The translations under genes and the position numbers were made by a program. Of a stretch of 64,000 nucleotides of DNA, positions 29,857-43,200 are shown piece by piece; the first letter of the stretch is position 1; the number at the start of each line of letters is the position of its first letter. The notes beneath the pieces were generated by a model. The model was given only the letters and a program-made list of their open reading frames with translations. It searched no databases and had not been told where the DNA came from. Origin of the DNA: Arcuatula senhousia (lineage: Eukaryota > Mollusca > Bivalvia > Mytilida > Mytilidae); the NCBI GenBank assembly GCA_963971305.1, contig OZ020309.1, positions 8,363,001 through 8,427,000 of the forward strand, given 5' to 3'.

Positions 29857-32800
29857 ATGGGGCGGACAGCAGCGTTGGCAACATGCACCCTCAACCAATG
29901 GGCTATGGATTTTGAGGGAAACTTATCCAGAATAATTGAGAGTACGCAAATTAAAGTTCATTTTATGCATATGGTAACATTTTTTTCTCATAGGACATGT
30001 CATGAGTGATGGGTAACAGCAAGAAATTGTAGCCTCCTGCATGGGGATCCTACATGTCCTAGGCTTCTATTATTGAGACCTGCGGCAGGGTTCTTTAAAT
30101 TGCAAGGAACATGGTATTTTTCCAACACGGTGCACCACTATGGTTAGTCAGGTTGGGTCTAATAGCTCATTTGCGCTATATAGCTCGTTTGATGGTATTT
30201 AGTATCAAATGAGCTATAATTTTCATGAAGTAAAAAAAAAAATTTTAGATTTGAATTTTTTATTGCATTGTCGCATATGTCCACGGTATGAGCAACATTT
30301 TTTGTAAAAGAAGATGGTCTGAAATATTTATGGGTTTCCTGATTGAAACTACGAAAATTTGCAAATTTCCATGACTATGTCCAAGAAAAACCATTTGAAA
30401 TAACTACCATGTTTCTTTACAAAAAAATATCAGCAATATATACATTTATGCGACAATCAAACAAAAAATTGAAAATCTAAAATTATTTTTTTTACTTCAT
30501 GAAACAAATAGTCCATTTGATACTAAATACCATCAAATGAGCTATATAGTGCAAATAAGCTATTACACCCAACCTGTTAGTTACTACATGTATAACAGGT
30601 TGGAGCAAATGCCTGAAAACGGGTATAATACCCGATTTCAGGGATAATCCTTGAAATCAGGTATACTGTGATCCCTGAAATCGGGGATAGCAAACTTTGA
30701 ATCAATTTTTCTTACTTCAACAAAATAAAGGCATTCTCTAAATATATCATTCAGAAGAAATGATATTATTGCTATATATTCTAGCATCTTTCAAATTAAA
30801 ATGATGTCTTGTTAAATGCCTCTGCAGTGACAAAGCTTTTTCTATGGTATTACCTGACCTTTAATTGAATGGTTAACATGTGTGCAACCAGGTGTGACTT
30901 GAGCACATTTCACTCTCCATTGATGATATAATTGGCATGTGACCAAGTTAACAGGAGTGATGTCAAGTTCTTTGAAAACAAATTGAATGTTCAATGGGTC
31001 AATTTATACAAAAGGAAATGATAAAAGGAATCAAAGTCTAAATTTTAATTTAAATAAATTTCATTAATTTAAGACTAGTTTAAGGGTGCACTTTTACATG
31101 CATTGTGGTAAATATGAAAGTGTTTTAATAATCAAATAAGCTTTAAATCCATTAGAAAGTCTGCTATCCCTAAAATTGGGTACTATACCCGTTTTCAGGC
31201 ATTTGCTCCAACCTGTATAACGTAACCCTCACTACGTTTCTCTCCGTGAGGGTTACGATTCCCACCCACTAAAGGTGGACTCCTTCTTTAAAAAAAACGT
31301 CATTCGATGCAGACTTGCGAGATATTATTGACCAAATATACAGTAAATTGAACGTGTTTTGGAATTTAACGAGGCCTTACCGTACATTAAAATAAAGCAA
31401 ACACAAGTCCTGTAGTTGAAAGTTATTTAATTTTTATTTATTTGCCAATTAATTGTACAACTGGTTCATGAGACACATCGAATCTATTTCCTATGTCAGC
31501 CATGCAGCCATTTTGTGTATTGATCGAATCATTAACGTTTGTGTATTTGGTCATGTGACACACCATTTTGGAGGCTCAGTGGGGGAGATCAGACAATCGT
31601 CTGGTAATAATTTCTTTAACATGATATGCACTAAATATCCACATTTAAACCAGCTTGACTCTACTAATAAAGTTTTATTCAAAATTATAATATGGATACC
31701 GGTTTATTGCCCATTATCGTCGATTTCATAATGCAATCTTTAAGAGTTGCGCAAATGAGCTAGAGGTATACTCTAGTCAAGTAATTTTCATACGTGAATG
31801 TGATATATCACCATTGTTTCATGTATTTCTTGACATGTTCTTTGTATGCAATAAGGCACGGACCATTTATTTTCTGGGGGTAGGGCTGGGATTTTTTTGA
31901 AAAAAAATTCCCTGCCATGATTTTTGTAAAAAAAAAAATAATCTGGCCAGCACCTAGGTTGAAAAAAATAATCTGGTTTCAATCTTGCCAATTGAAAAAA
32001 AAAAAATCTTGCCAACAAAATTTCCTTGCTTAATATGTGTGTGAAAAAAATAATCTGGCCCGAAAAGCGGGCAAATAAAATTTCCCGGCTTAAGGTAAAA
32101 TCCCAGCCCTCCCCCCAGAAAATCAAATGGTCCGTGCCTAAGATGGCAACGTTCTTAAAAAAATCAAAAAAAATCAGTGTCTTAAGTTATGATTGCAGTT
32201 TTCTCTAAAATTCATTTTAGAAAGTCATTGAATGTAATGAGCCGAGCAGTGAGCTCTTACATGTATTTGCATACAAGTATGACTATAGATTTCACTTTGC
32301 GTGCCTGTTCATCGACAGCGCTTGTGTGAAGGCTACAAAACTGACAGAAGTTTGGTGACAGTTTTATTCACAAAAATTTTGAAAATAAGAAAAAAGCCTT
32401 AAACAACATGCAGAACCAAATAAGTTCCCGGACATTTCTAAAAGACTTGAAACGATTTCCCATAAAGGGATACCATATATTTACATTACGACATATAAAT
32501 ACAAAGATGAAACATTTGTATTTCTATCTTTAACTTTAATTTGAAGTTTGTGATCACATATTCTCAATTTTGTGAAAGTTTAATTAATTGTCTGTTTTTG
32601 AAATTAGGATGGGAAAAATAATATTCTTCCTCATCGTTATTTTCTCTAGTTAATTTTAAGAATTTATGATCAAATTCTGTTAAATAATAACATTGAAATT
32701 TTTGTTTATATAAGGAAATCAATAATCAAATGCATAAGATAAAGTAACTAAAAGGAAAAAAAAAACATGAACCATGCGATTAAATATTGGAAAAGGAAAT

Positions 32801-32937
32801 AGATAAAAAGAATTTCATTTATCTATTTATTAATCAAATGTATAAGATAAAGTAAATAAAAGGAAATAAAAACATGAACCAGAGAAAAAAGAATGTTATT
32901 TATGTATTCATTTATTTACTTATTTATTTATTTTATT

Positions 32938-32980
<43 letters not shown>

Positions 32981-34146
32981 TTGTCTCGCCTGCGACGAAT
33001 AGTCGCGGAAGGCGAGACATAGGTATTACTTTCCGGCGACGGCGGCGGCGACGGCGGCGGCGTAAACTTTTTTGTAAGACTTTTGTGGACGATGAATTGC
33101 TTGAAAAGTATTATAGCTAGGCATCTGATATTTGGTATACAGACAGTTCAGGTTATGGTCTACGCAACTGTCGCCATGCCGTTGACCCTGACCCCATTTT
33201 CACGCTCCAGTGACTCTGTGAACTTAGGTCTTTTTTCAGGCCGTAAACTTTTTTGTAAGACTTTTGTGGACGATGAATTGCTTGAAAAGTATGATAGCTA
33301 GGCATCTGATATTTGGTATACAGACCGTTTAGGTTATGGTCTACGCAACTGTCGCCATGCCGTTTGACCCTGACCCCATTTTCACGCTCCAGTGACTCTG
33401 TGAACTTAGGTCTTTTTTCAGGCCGTAAACTTTTTTGTAAGACTTTTGTGGACGATGAATTGCTTGAAAAGTATGATAGCTAGGCATCTGATATTTCGAA
33501 TACAGACAGTTCAGGTTATGGTCTACGCAACTGTCCCCATGCCGTTTGACCCTGACCCCATTTTCACGCTCCAGTGACTCTGTGAACTTAGGTCTTTTTT
33601 CAGGCCGTAAACTTTTTTGTAAGACTTTTGTGGACGATGAATTGCTTGAAAAGTATGATAGCTAGGCATCTGATATTTCGTATACAGACAGTTTAGGTTA
33701 TGGTCCATGCAACTGTCACCATGCCTTGTGACCCTGACCCCATTTTCACGCTCCAGTGACTCTGTGAACTTAGGTCTTTTTCAGGCCGAAAAACTTTTTT
33801 GTAAGACTTTTGTGGAAGATGAATTGCTGGAAAGTTATAATAGCTAGGCATCTGATATTGGGTAAACAGACAGTTGCGGTTATGGACAACGCAACTGTCA
33901 CCATGCCATGTGACCATGACCCCATTTTTACGCTCCAGTGACTCTGTGAACTTAGGTCTTTTTTCAGACAGAAAACTTTTTGTAATACTTGTGTGGACAA
34001 TGGATTGCTTGAATAGTATAATAACTAGGCATCTGTTATTAGGTATACTGACACTTTTTGTGTTTATATCAAGAAATGAAAGCTTAGGTAGTTGATTTTA
34101 GCGATGGTGCCGGCAGGCGAGACATACTTTTAGTGGCCACACTTGT

Positions 34147-34205
<59 letters not shown>

Positions 34206-37200
34206 TTTCAAAATCTATTTCCTATTTCTACTGAATGTTATTTATTTGTGCGTTTATTGTGATAATATTTATTGTTAGACGCTACCTGTTGTCACTTTGT
34301 TAATAAGATGACATCTGGAGGTGTGAAAACAGAAATCGTAAAAACAACAATATCTATTGTTTTGTATAATTTATGTGAAATGCGCGAGAAGTTATGGTTT
34401 CAAAAATTATTGTTCTAGTCCATTTATGGCACTTTTCTGGGGTAACACCTGGGTACCCTTCAAATTTGACATGTTACCTATGACTTATTTATAAAGAAAT
34501 GTTGTATGATGATTATTCCATTCTCTCAGCCAAACTGTTACAATGCCAACGTTTCGTGAGCTCTCACTGCAACGCAGAAATCCTACTCACTATCTTGTGA
34601 AATATATTAGTGACCAAAAACATCAGATCCGCACGTCAACACATTTCAAGCACGGAGATAAGGTCTGTATTCTTAAAAATTTTGTTTCTTTCTTACATAT
34701 TAATTTCAAACATTTTAGTACTTCTAAAAAATTAATGTCTCTTTTAAAGCTGATTAGACAAAATGCATTGTACCAAATTGTGTCAGACACAATAATTTAT
34801 AAAATTAACATTAAAAGACATCATTTAATAATTAACTCTTTAGGTCTTTTTCATATTTAAAGTAATATTAATTATTTAATTATTTGTTGTTGTTGTTTTT
34901 TTAATTTTTCATTTGAAGTTTGGACTATGACGCATATTTATCTTATAGCATAGATTTTTTTAAATCGCTCATTTCAAATGTTGTTTTATGTACCATGAAT
35001 CATTACTAATTATCTGTTTGAAAGATGTAGCTTTATAATCTATAATTTTATATATCTTTTGTTTTAGGATGCAATACAAGTAAGCCATCTATACGAAGTT
35101 CAGTGGGGCCGACAGACAGAAGTGTCGACCGCTGTAGTCATTGGATTTGGTAGCAACGTTGAAATGAAGAGCCTGCTCATCGAGAAAACACGACAAGCAA
35201 GGTCTCCCTCCACTTCACCATCACCATCACGTTCGCCATCTTCGCCGCCACGCTCGCCTACCCCACCACCCACTCAACCTCCACCAAAGAGACAGAAGAC
35301 TGCACAACAAACTAAGGTATTTTTGCCTTTTGTTTTATACTTAAGAAAATATGCTCATTTCAGAAGCCAAGCATTCTTTAAAAAAAAAATAAGTACCAAA
35401 GTTTATTTGGGTTATAAAAAACCGATTTCTTTATGTGTCAAATTGCACATAAAAAAAAATATAAAAACATTTATACAAAATAACGATTTTAGTATTTTAT
35501 CTTATTTTTTTATATTTTAATTTACAAGAATTTTATCTGCCGCCTTAGTTATTATACATGTACATGTATGTTATTTTAGTTTTAAAATTCCATGTTGCGT
35601 GTAAAAGTGATATACATATATACATGTATTCAAAATCTTACAAAAATGCACAATTTGAAATATAAAAAAAAACACACACAAAATAAACAACAGCGAAGAT
35701 TATTTTATATTTTTTAATTAAACCTTATATTTTATAAATCCATTTAAAAAGTTGTTTTATTCTATTACAGAACAGCAAACCCAAAGCAACTGTAATTGGT
35801 ATAGGTGACGCTCCTCCAGCACAAGTTGTACCAACTATTTCACGACCAAGACAAACATCTTCCAGTACCAGCACCGTTCCTACATCGACTCCTACCGCCG
35901 CTCCAGTCACCGTCACTTCCGTACCAACGCAACTGCCAACTATTTACCGACCAAGACCCACATCTTCCAGTGCACGCACCATCCCTACCTCCACTTCCAC
36001 TACCACTGCCGCTCCAGTCTACAGGACCGTTATCACTACTGCTACCACCACCACCGCTCCAGTCTACAGGATCCTTACCGCTACCACCACATCCACCACT
36101 CCAGGCTTTAGGACCATCACAACAACCGCTACCACCACCACTGCTCCAGTCACTTCTGCCAGACCTGCTCCTACAGTCAACCCTCCTCCAGCACCAGCCC
36201 AAACTTCAACACTTGAAGCTCTTGTTAGATCATTGTTCGCAAAAGTTGAGTCCATCCAGAGAGAGATTATCCAACACAACACCAAGTCAGATGGGGTCAT
36301 TTCCAACTTAGCCACTCGTATATCGTCAATGGAAAGCACCGTTAGAGAAAACACATTTCATAAACCATCTCAAAACCCAGATGCCCACAGGTATTCCAGG
36401 AGAGCTAAATCCAGAGGAAACCCAGCTTTTTGACGACATACCAGAGCGGTACCGCTTGTCAGACCAGGATCTGCAATCCTTGAGAGAGACGTCGAAGGGA
36501 GCCGGTAACTTCGCAACCAAGGTCGTCAAGAAATTGTATCCAGAGTTGTTTGGGGAAGCAGACCTAAGACGACAGTATAACTACAATGGGACCCAAGGGA
36601 AACAACAGCTCGACCCTGTCCGCAAGGAAATTATTCGCAGATACACGACAGCCTACTGCACACAGGTTGCCAGCAACAGTATGTGGCGGGATGCCGTTAT
36701 CCAACCAATTAATGAACTGCTGCGACGACCAAGGTGGTGCCAAAGAAAAGAAACCAGAGTTATCCACATCCCAGCAGCTGCACCCATGCTAATGAATGGG
36801 GAATTGGTTGTACCATTGCCGGAAGACTTTAGCGAGTAAACAACAGACCTTTTGTTAATAATTAAAAACGTTTCTTATAAATCATTATTGCTTGATTTTA
36901 GATAATTTTATTTGTTCAAAATAGGGTAGGATTCTCTTTTAAAATGTTCAATCTGTCACGAAGAACCTTTAATGTACATATATTTTTTTTATTCATTTGC
37001 TTATGTATAGTATTTTTAATTAACATATAAAATTTTCTTGAAAAACATTCCATCTGTTCTGAAGAACCTTTACTGTGCATGTATGTACGTTTTAAATAGT
37101 ATTTTTTATTCATTTCCTTATGTACATAACCTTATCATTGTTATTTATAAATAAATTGTATTTCCATATCCCGTCTTTGTTTTAATATTGCATATAGGAC

Positions 37201-40200
37201 ACATAGGTATGTTATCTCATGGTTTTGTGGATAGTACTTGGTGTTGTTTTAATTTTCTGTTTGGCTAAGTCCTAATGTTATGCATCTTCTTTGGTGTTTT
37301 GTCGATGTAATTTTTCCTTACTGTGAATTAAACAGTTGTTTTTAAAAATCATTCGAAAAATCTCCTATGTGATGAAGCTCTGATTGCATGTATGTTCTTA
37401 TAAGGGTTATCATAACTAAACAAAAAAAAACTATGTTATTCATGTATGGCAAAATAAAAAAAAAACTTGGTACGCCTCACCCAGCAATGTTTGCAAAACA
37501 TGTCAACATACATGAACTTATGTAAGCGGCACTTGAAAAATTCCACGCCCAATATTAAAACAGTACTATATACATGTATATTTCTTAATAATTACCAATC
37601 CCAAAATTATCAGCAACGGCTTGAAGTTCAAGATCAGTGTTAAAGTAAACAGATCATATTCTAATATATATTTTTAAGATATATCTGAAAACCTATCAGC
37701 ACATTTGATTGAACTCATCATCAAATACTTTGTTCTGTATGAAAATGTACCAACATATTAATTTGAGTGTGTATCACAGAAATTTGTTTTGTTCCATTAA
37801 GGTTGATGGACGGGAATTGTAACCCTCACAGAGAGAAACGTAGGGAGGGTTACGTCACATAACTACACTATGGTTTGCAATCAGGTTATGGGACATAGCC
37901 TTATGACCCCAACATTCATTAAGACTTCCCTAATCAACCATTCAACACATCCCGGTAGCATATATTGTGGTCCTGACCCAATGTCAGGTTTCTGAGCGCT
38001 GAGCATGGACTTTTACCAACAAGCTAAGCGCTGCTGGAGGCCTTCTCCCTCCCAGAACCAGCACGGGTTAATATGTTTAATTGGTATAACAATTGATTAT
38101 TAATATTACTATTTTTGTTACTTATTCAGGTATTCAGCGTGCAAAAGAACAGGGAGCAACATACAGAGTAGGACCAGAGCTTGAAATATGGTAATGATTA
38201 GTTGGTTCCTGTGAAAAAAAATGACAGCGAGGAAGACAAGTGTTTAAATGTTTTTGTCCATTGGAAACTCATTAGATTCAAATTTAGGCTCAGATAAATT
38301 AGAATTATAAGATGATTGCAGCAAATATAACAAATTTTGATATAGTATATAAGATGGTGCCTACTGTGGTTTCATTATTATTCATGGGGTATCAATTTTC
38401 ATGGATGAGGTTGACCAACAAAATTTGAAACCCCATGAAAAGGAAATTTAACATTGATATGTATGCTGCATACATCAGAACCATAAATATAAGAATCCAT
38501 GAACTTATCAATTTTTATCAAACCACAAAAATTGGTACCCAGGAAAATAAATGAATCCAATTTAAATCAAACTATGTACAATATCTGAATATTTTTTTTA
38601 TTTTTTTCCACCTTTTTAACAATGTTAGGACCTAAAAACATGTGATATTGACAAATATATTATTACAAGTCTAGTTCAAAATCTGCTCTGATATCTTCCC
38701 TTGACCTATGAGCCTATATTTGTTTTCTTGATTCATACAGGCTGGTTATAATGCTGGTTATGATAGCTTACGAAAGATTTGAGAACTTACATCGTATGTA
38801 AGATGTATGGATGGGGCAAATGTCAAAACTCCCAAATGGGCAAAGACATGTCAGTCAACACAAAGAACATGGACATGAAGAAACAGACAACACAAAACAA
38901 ACAAAACAAAAAATCAGCAACACAAATTCAGTTTGTAAACAAGAATGGCATCTTTTATGCTTCGAAATGGTAGGCTGTTCCTTCTTGTTGCACCACACAA
39001 CCCTCACATTGCGGAGGCTTAAGGTCAATTTTGCAATTTATATCTGGTAAAGGAGGACACAACAATTCCTGTGTCAGACAAACCAACATGGAATTAGACC
39101 TGTAATATTCTATACTTTATTTCTCATTTTTTATTACAGTGGCTATGGATGTGCAGACCATTTCCTAGAAAGTGACACATTTTTACATTCATGGCAGAGT
39201 TTGTCCCAGATATTGACCTCTCCTGTAGCCCAAGATATTTTATGTGATGTGGGAATGTAAGAATACAATAGATATAAAAGAGTTGTTCAAAAGGACGAAA
39301 GAAAAGAAGAAATTTTTGTAACAGTATTCTCAGCTACTACTTATCACAGCCACTTGATATTTTGTTTACAGCATTAGGGTTGGGTCTCATAATGTGGGAT
39401 TTGATATCAGGTCTGTTGCTCACCTACTTCCTGTTTAAAGAAATCTGTCAATTTTTTACTTTTGACAGATATGTATGGATTTATTAGTTGTATGATTATA
39501 TCTTTTTAGTGTGTAAAAGTTTTTAAGATCATTTTCGCCTTTTGCAAAATTTAAGAAGTTTGATTTATACCAAAACCAATTAATACCAAAAAACAGTGAA
39601 TCATAAAAGCTGCCATTGTCATCGTCTTCTATATTTTCAAAGGCCATGCAGCAGTTGAATGTACAACTTAAAGGCTTAACTGACTGACTCCACTTTACTC
39701 AACTTCACTTATTTTTTTCAGGCCTGTAATGCATAAAAACATAGCATACAACTGTAGAGTATTCTTCCTCAACAAGTAAGTTCTTATATCAGTACTTTTG
39801 AGGAAAGTTGCCAGCAAATGCAAAAATTACATTATTTATTGGGGTAACAACAATCATGGTCAGGCAATGGACAGCACATCAAAATTTTTTTATAGCTTTT
39901 TTGGCTTAGATGCATTCATTTTGATATAAAAACAAATTTCTAACAAGATTTTACATTTTAAAAAGTAACAATTGCCTAGATAATTTTTGACTGGTTATAA
40001 AGAGAAAAAATTAATGGGGAATTTTCCAGGAATTTTTCACTGTATATAATTAAAAAGACAAAATATTCTGATCTTTAATATTGTTATATTGAATGGTTTT
40101 ATCAAATTCCATGATCAAAAGTTTGTGTTTTTCCTTCATGTGCCATCACATCTTTGATTACACAGACTGATACTTAAACCTTAAATAAACTATTTACTAG

Positions 40201-43200
40201 AAAGGGATTAACATTATTTTAAACAATTTGCTGTACAATTTACCTTGATTAGATGATGTGAGTTTCATGCCAAATTTGAGTTATTCCCCTTTGTATATGA
40301 AAAATTTAGTTGGTAAGTTTTTTTCACCCACTGCATGATGTCCAGTGGCAGCATCATTGTCATTGGAAATGGTCAAAAATATCAATGGACTATGTAATGA
40401 AAACATAAGGTCAAAAGATTCTAATCAAATGATAAAAGTTGGCAATAGTTAGATAAGTCTAGTATCAATTTTCATATGCATTGTGTATATTAAAAGTTTT
40501 GGGCTTTTTTCTTGTAAATGTTCAATTAAATGACTACGTGTTTTGGAGCTTCATTTTTTTTTTAGCTCACCTGGCCACAGGCCATGTGAGCTATTGCCAT
40601 CACTTGGCGTCCGTCATCGTCGTCCGTCGTCGTTGTTAACTTTTCTTCAAACTTCTTCTCCTCTGAAATGGCTGCACAGATTCAAACCAAATTTGGTCTG
40701 GTGGTACCTTAGGGTATCCCCCACAGAACTGGTGTGGGGATTTTATACCCCCACTCGTAAGAGAGGGGGCTATATTGCAATCACCTTGTCCGTCCGTCTG
40801 TCCGTCTGTCTGTCCGTCCGGTTCAATTTCTCTGCTTCTACTGGATGGATTGGTTTTAAATTTGGTACACAGCTTAAACATGATGAGTTATACCATGCCT
40901 ACTCTTTCTAGGTCAGTCCTTCATCTACTTCTGGTTTTCTGAGCCGACTTAGACTTTTTTAGGGTAAAAAAAATGAAATGTGAAATTTTTCGTAACAGTT
41001 TTCTCTGCTTCTACTGGATGGATTGGTTTCAAATGTGGTACACAGCTTCAACATGATGAGTTATACCGTGCCTCCCCTTTCCAGATCAGTCCATCATCAA
41101 CTTCCTGTTTTCCTAGCCGACTTAAACTTTTTAGGGTAAAAAATTTAGAATGTGAAATTTTTCGTAACAGTTTTCCCGGCTTCTACTGGATGGATTGGTT
41201 TCAAATTCAGTACACAGCTTCAGCATGATGAGTTATACCGTGCCTCCCCTTTCCAGATCAGTCCATCATCAACTTCCTGTTTTCCGAGCCAATTTAGACT
41301 TTTTAGGGTAAAAAATTTAGAATGTGAAATTTTTCGTAACAGTTTTCCCGGCTTCTACTGGATGGATTGGTTTCAAATTCAGTACACAGCTTCAGCATGA
41401 TGAGTTATACCGTGCCTCCCCTTTCCAGGTCAGTTTATCATCTACTTCCTGTTTTCCGAGCTGACTTAGACTTTTTATGGGTCAAAAATAGACAATTTTT
41501 CATAACAAATTTCTCGGCTTCTACAGAAGGGATTGATTTCAAATTTGGTATACAGCTTTAGCATGATGAGTTGTACCGTGCCTCCCCTTTCCAGGTCAGA
41601 TGGTCATCTACTTCCTGTTCTCTGAATGGTCGAGTGGGGGTATGCTTAGCACGACTTAGTGCAACCCCTTGTTTGATTTGTCGAAAAACATGGCCGCCGT
41701 TGCTAAAAATAGACCAGGGGGGTCAGACTACTGTTTTTGGCTTGTAAATCAAAAAGTATAAGAGATAGATGAAATCTGATGCCACATTACTGCCTCAGCA
41801 TCAAAAGCTCTACAAAAGTCTCCATTGAGTCGAAGTTGTCAGATGACCCCTTCTGGGAGTTACGGCCCCTCAAAGGTGAAAAATTGAGTTTTTTCATGTT
41901 TTGGGCCTATAGAATGAAAACTATTGCAGATGGAGAGAAGCTGTTGCTTGCTTAAATGTTCAGCTCATTTAGCTCTACAAAAGTCTCCATAAGGTCATAG
42001 TTGTCAGATAACCCCTTATAGGGGTTATGGCCCCTTAAAGGCAAAAAATAGAGTTTTTGGCCTATAGAATGAAAACTATTGCAGATAGAGAAAAGGGGTT
42101 ATGGCCCTTTAAAGGTGAAAAATAGTGTTTTTTGCTTTGGAATGAAAACTATTGCAGATAGAGAAAAGCTTTTTATTACTTAAACATTCAGCTCATTTAT
42201 CTATATTAAAGTCTTCAATGGGTTGACATTAAGACCAGGTGAGCGATTCATGCTCCTGGGAGCCTCTTGTTTCAATTTCATGTTACTGTTTGTCCAATTT
42301 CATACATATACATATACAGTATATTCACATCTTAAATCTGTTGTAGGAAAGTGTTGTTAATACGACCAAAAATGGCATTGGCTAATGACGGGAATTATAG
42401 AGAGGGGAGGTGGTTTACAGCATGGGGAAAACCTAAACAGATAGAAGACTATTTCTTACCCAGAATGATACAGGAAATCACTGGTCAGGTCTGTTTCTAC
42501 ATTGTATATAGTAACTGTTGAAACAACCATTTTTTACTTGACGTAAAATTTCATATGAGAAATACACTGTATCAGTACCAAGAAAGAAAGCTGCTATGAA
42601 GGGAGTACCTAACAACTAGATATATTGTTTCTCTTAATTTTCTTCAAAATCTCTTAAAATATGATCAAGTTCAATCTTAAGATTGTTATTGGAATTGTTT
42701 AATGGATTTTCAGTGCTGTTTATTTTGATCACTGAAAAGCTTGATTTCTTTGAATAAAAAATGGTTGACTAAAACATTCAACTGAAATTTATTAGTTTTC
42801 TCCCTTAGGTGTTCTGTATCCCTGTTCATCAACTTTCTTGTAAATGCTAAAATTCCAAAACTATAAGGAAATTGAATTTGGAATTTTAGTACCTTTAAGA
42901 GATGGCATACTAAAATTCATGAAAATGAATATTTTTTAAAAAAATTAGATTTTTGGCTGAATGGGCCCATCCTGAAAAGTATGTAAAACTAATGATAATG
43001 TATTGATTTATGAATGTTTTCATTTAAATGAAATCCTTCTTTTTTCTGTAGAAAACTGTACCCATTGGAGATGCTGTTATATCTACATTAGATACATGTA
43101 TAGGGTCTGAGATTTGTGAAGAGCTGTGGACACCTGATGGGTAAGAGTTCAAAGGTCATACAAGGTCACAAAGAAATAACTTTAAACTTCAGGTAACAAA

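Larger units (their letters stand above)
31221..37854. mobile_element. 6.6 kb segment with self-complementary inverted termini carrying a BEN-domain gene
   Basis: The left end (31221-31256) is CGTAACCCTCAC...GTGAGGGTTAC; the right end (37819-37854) is its inverted copy with about two mismatches, and similarity continues inward (ATTCCC...CC). Each end is itself a palindrome. Between them lie a Harbinger-like MITE, a minisatellite element and the BEN gene. No flanking duplication was found, so it may be a transposon that carries the gene, or two copies of a short palindromic repeat. Confidence 0.5.

Noticed and set aside
35805..36311. Long proline/leucine-rich ORF overlapping the BEN gene
   Set aside because: It is the alternate frame of the T/P-rich exon 3, which joins in frame to exon 2 instead.
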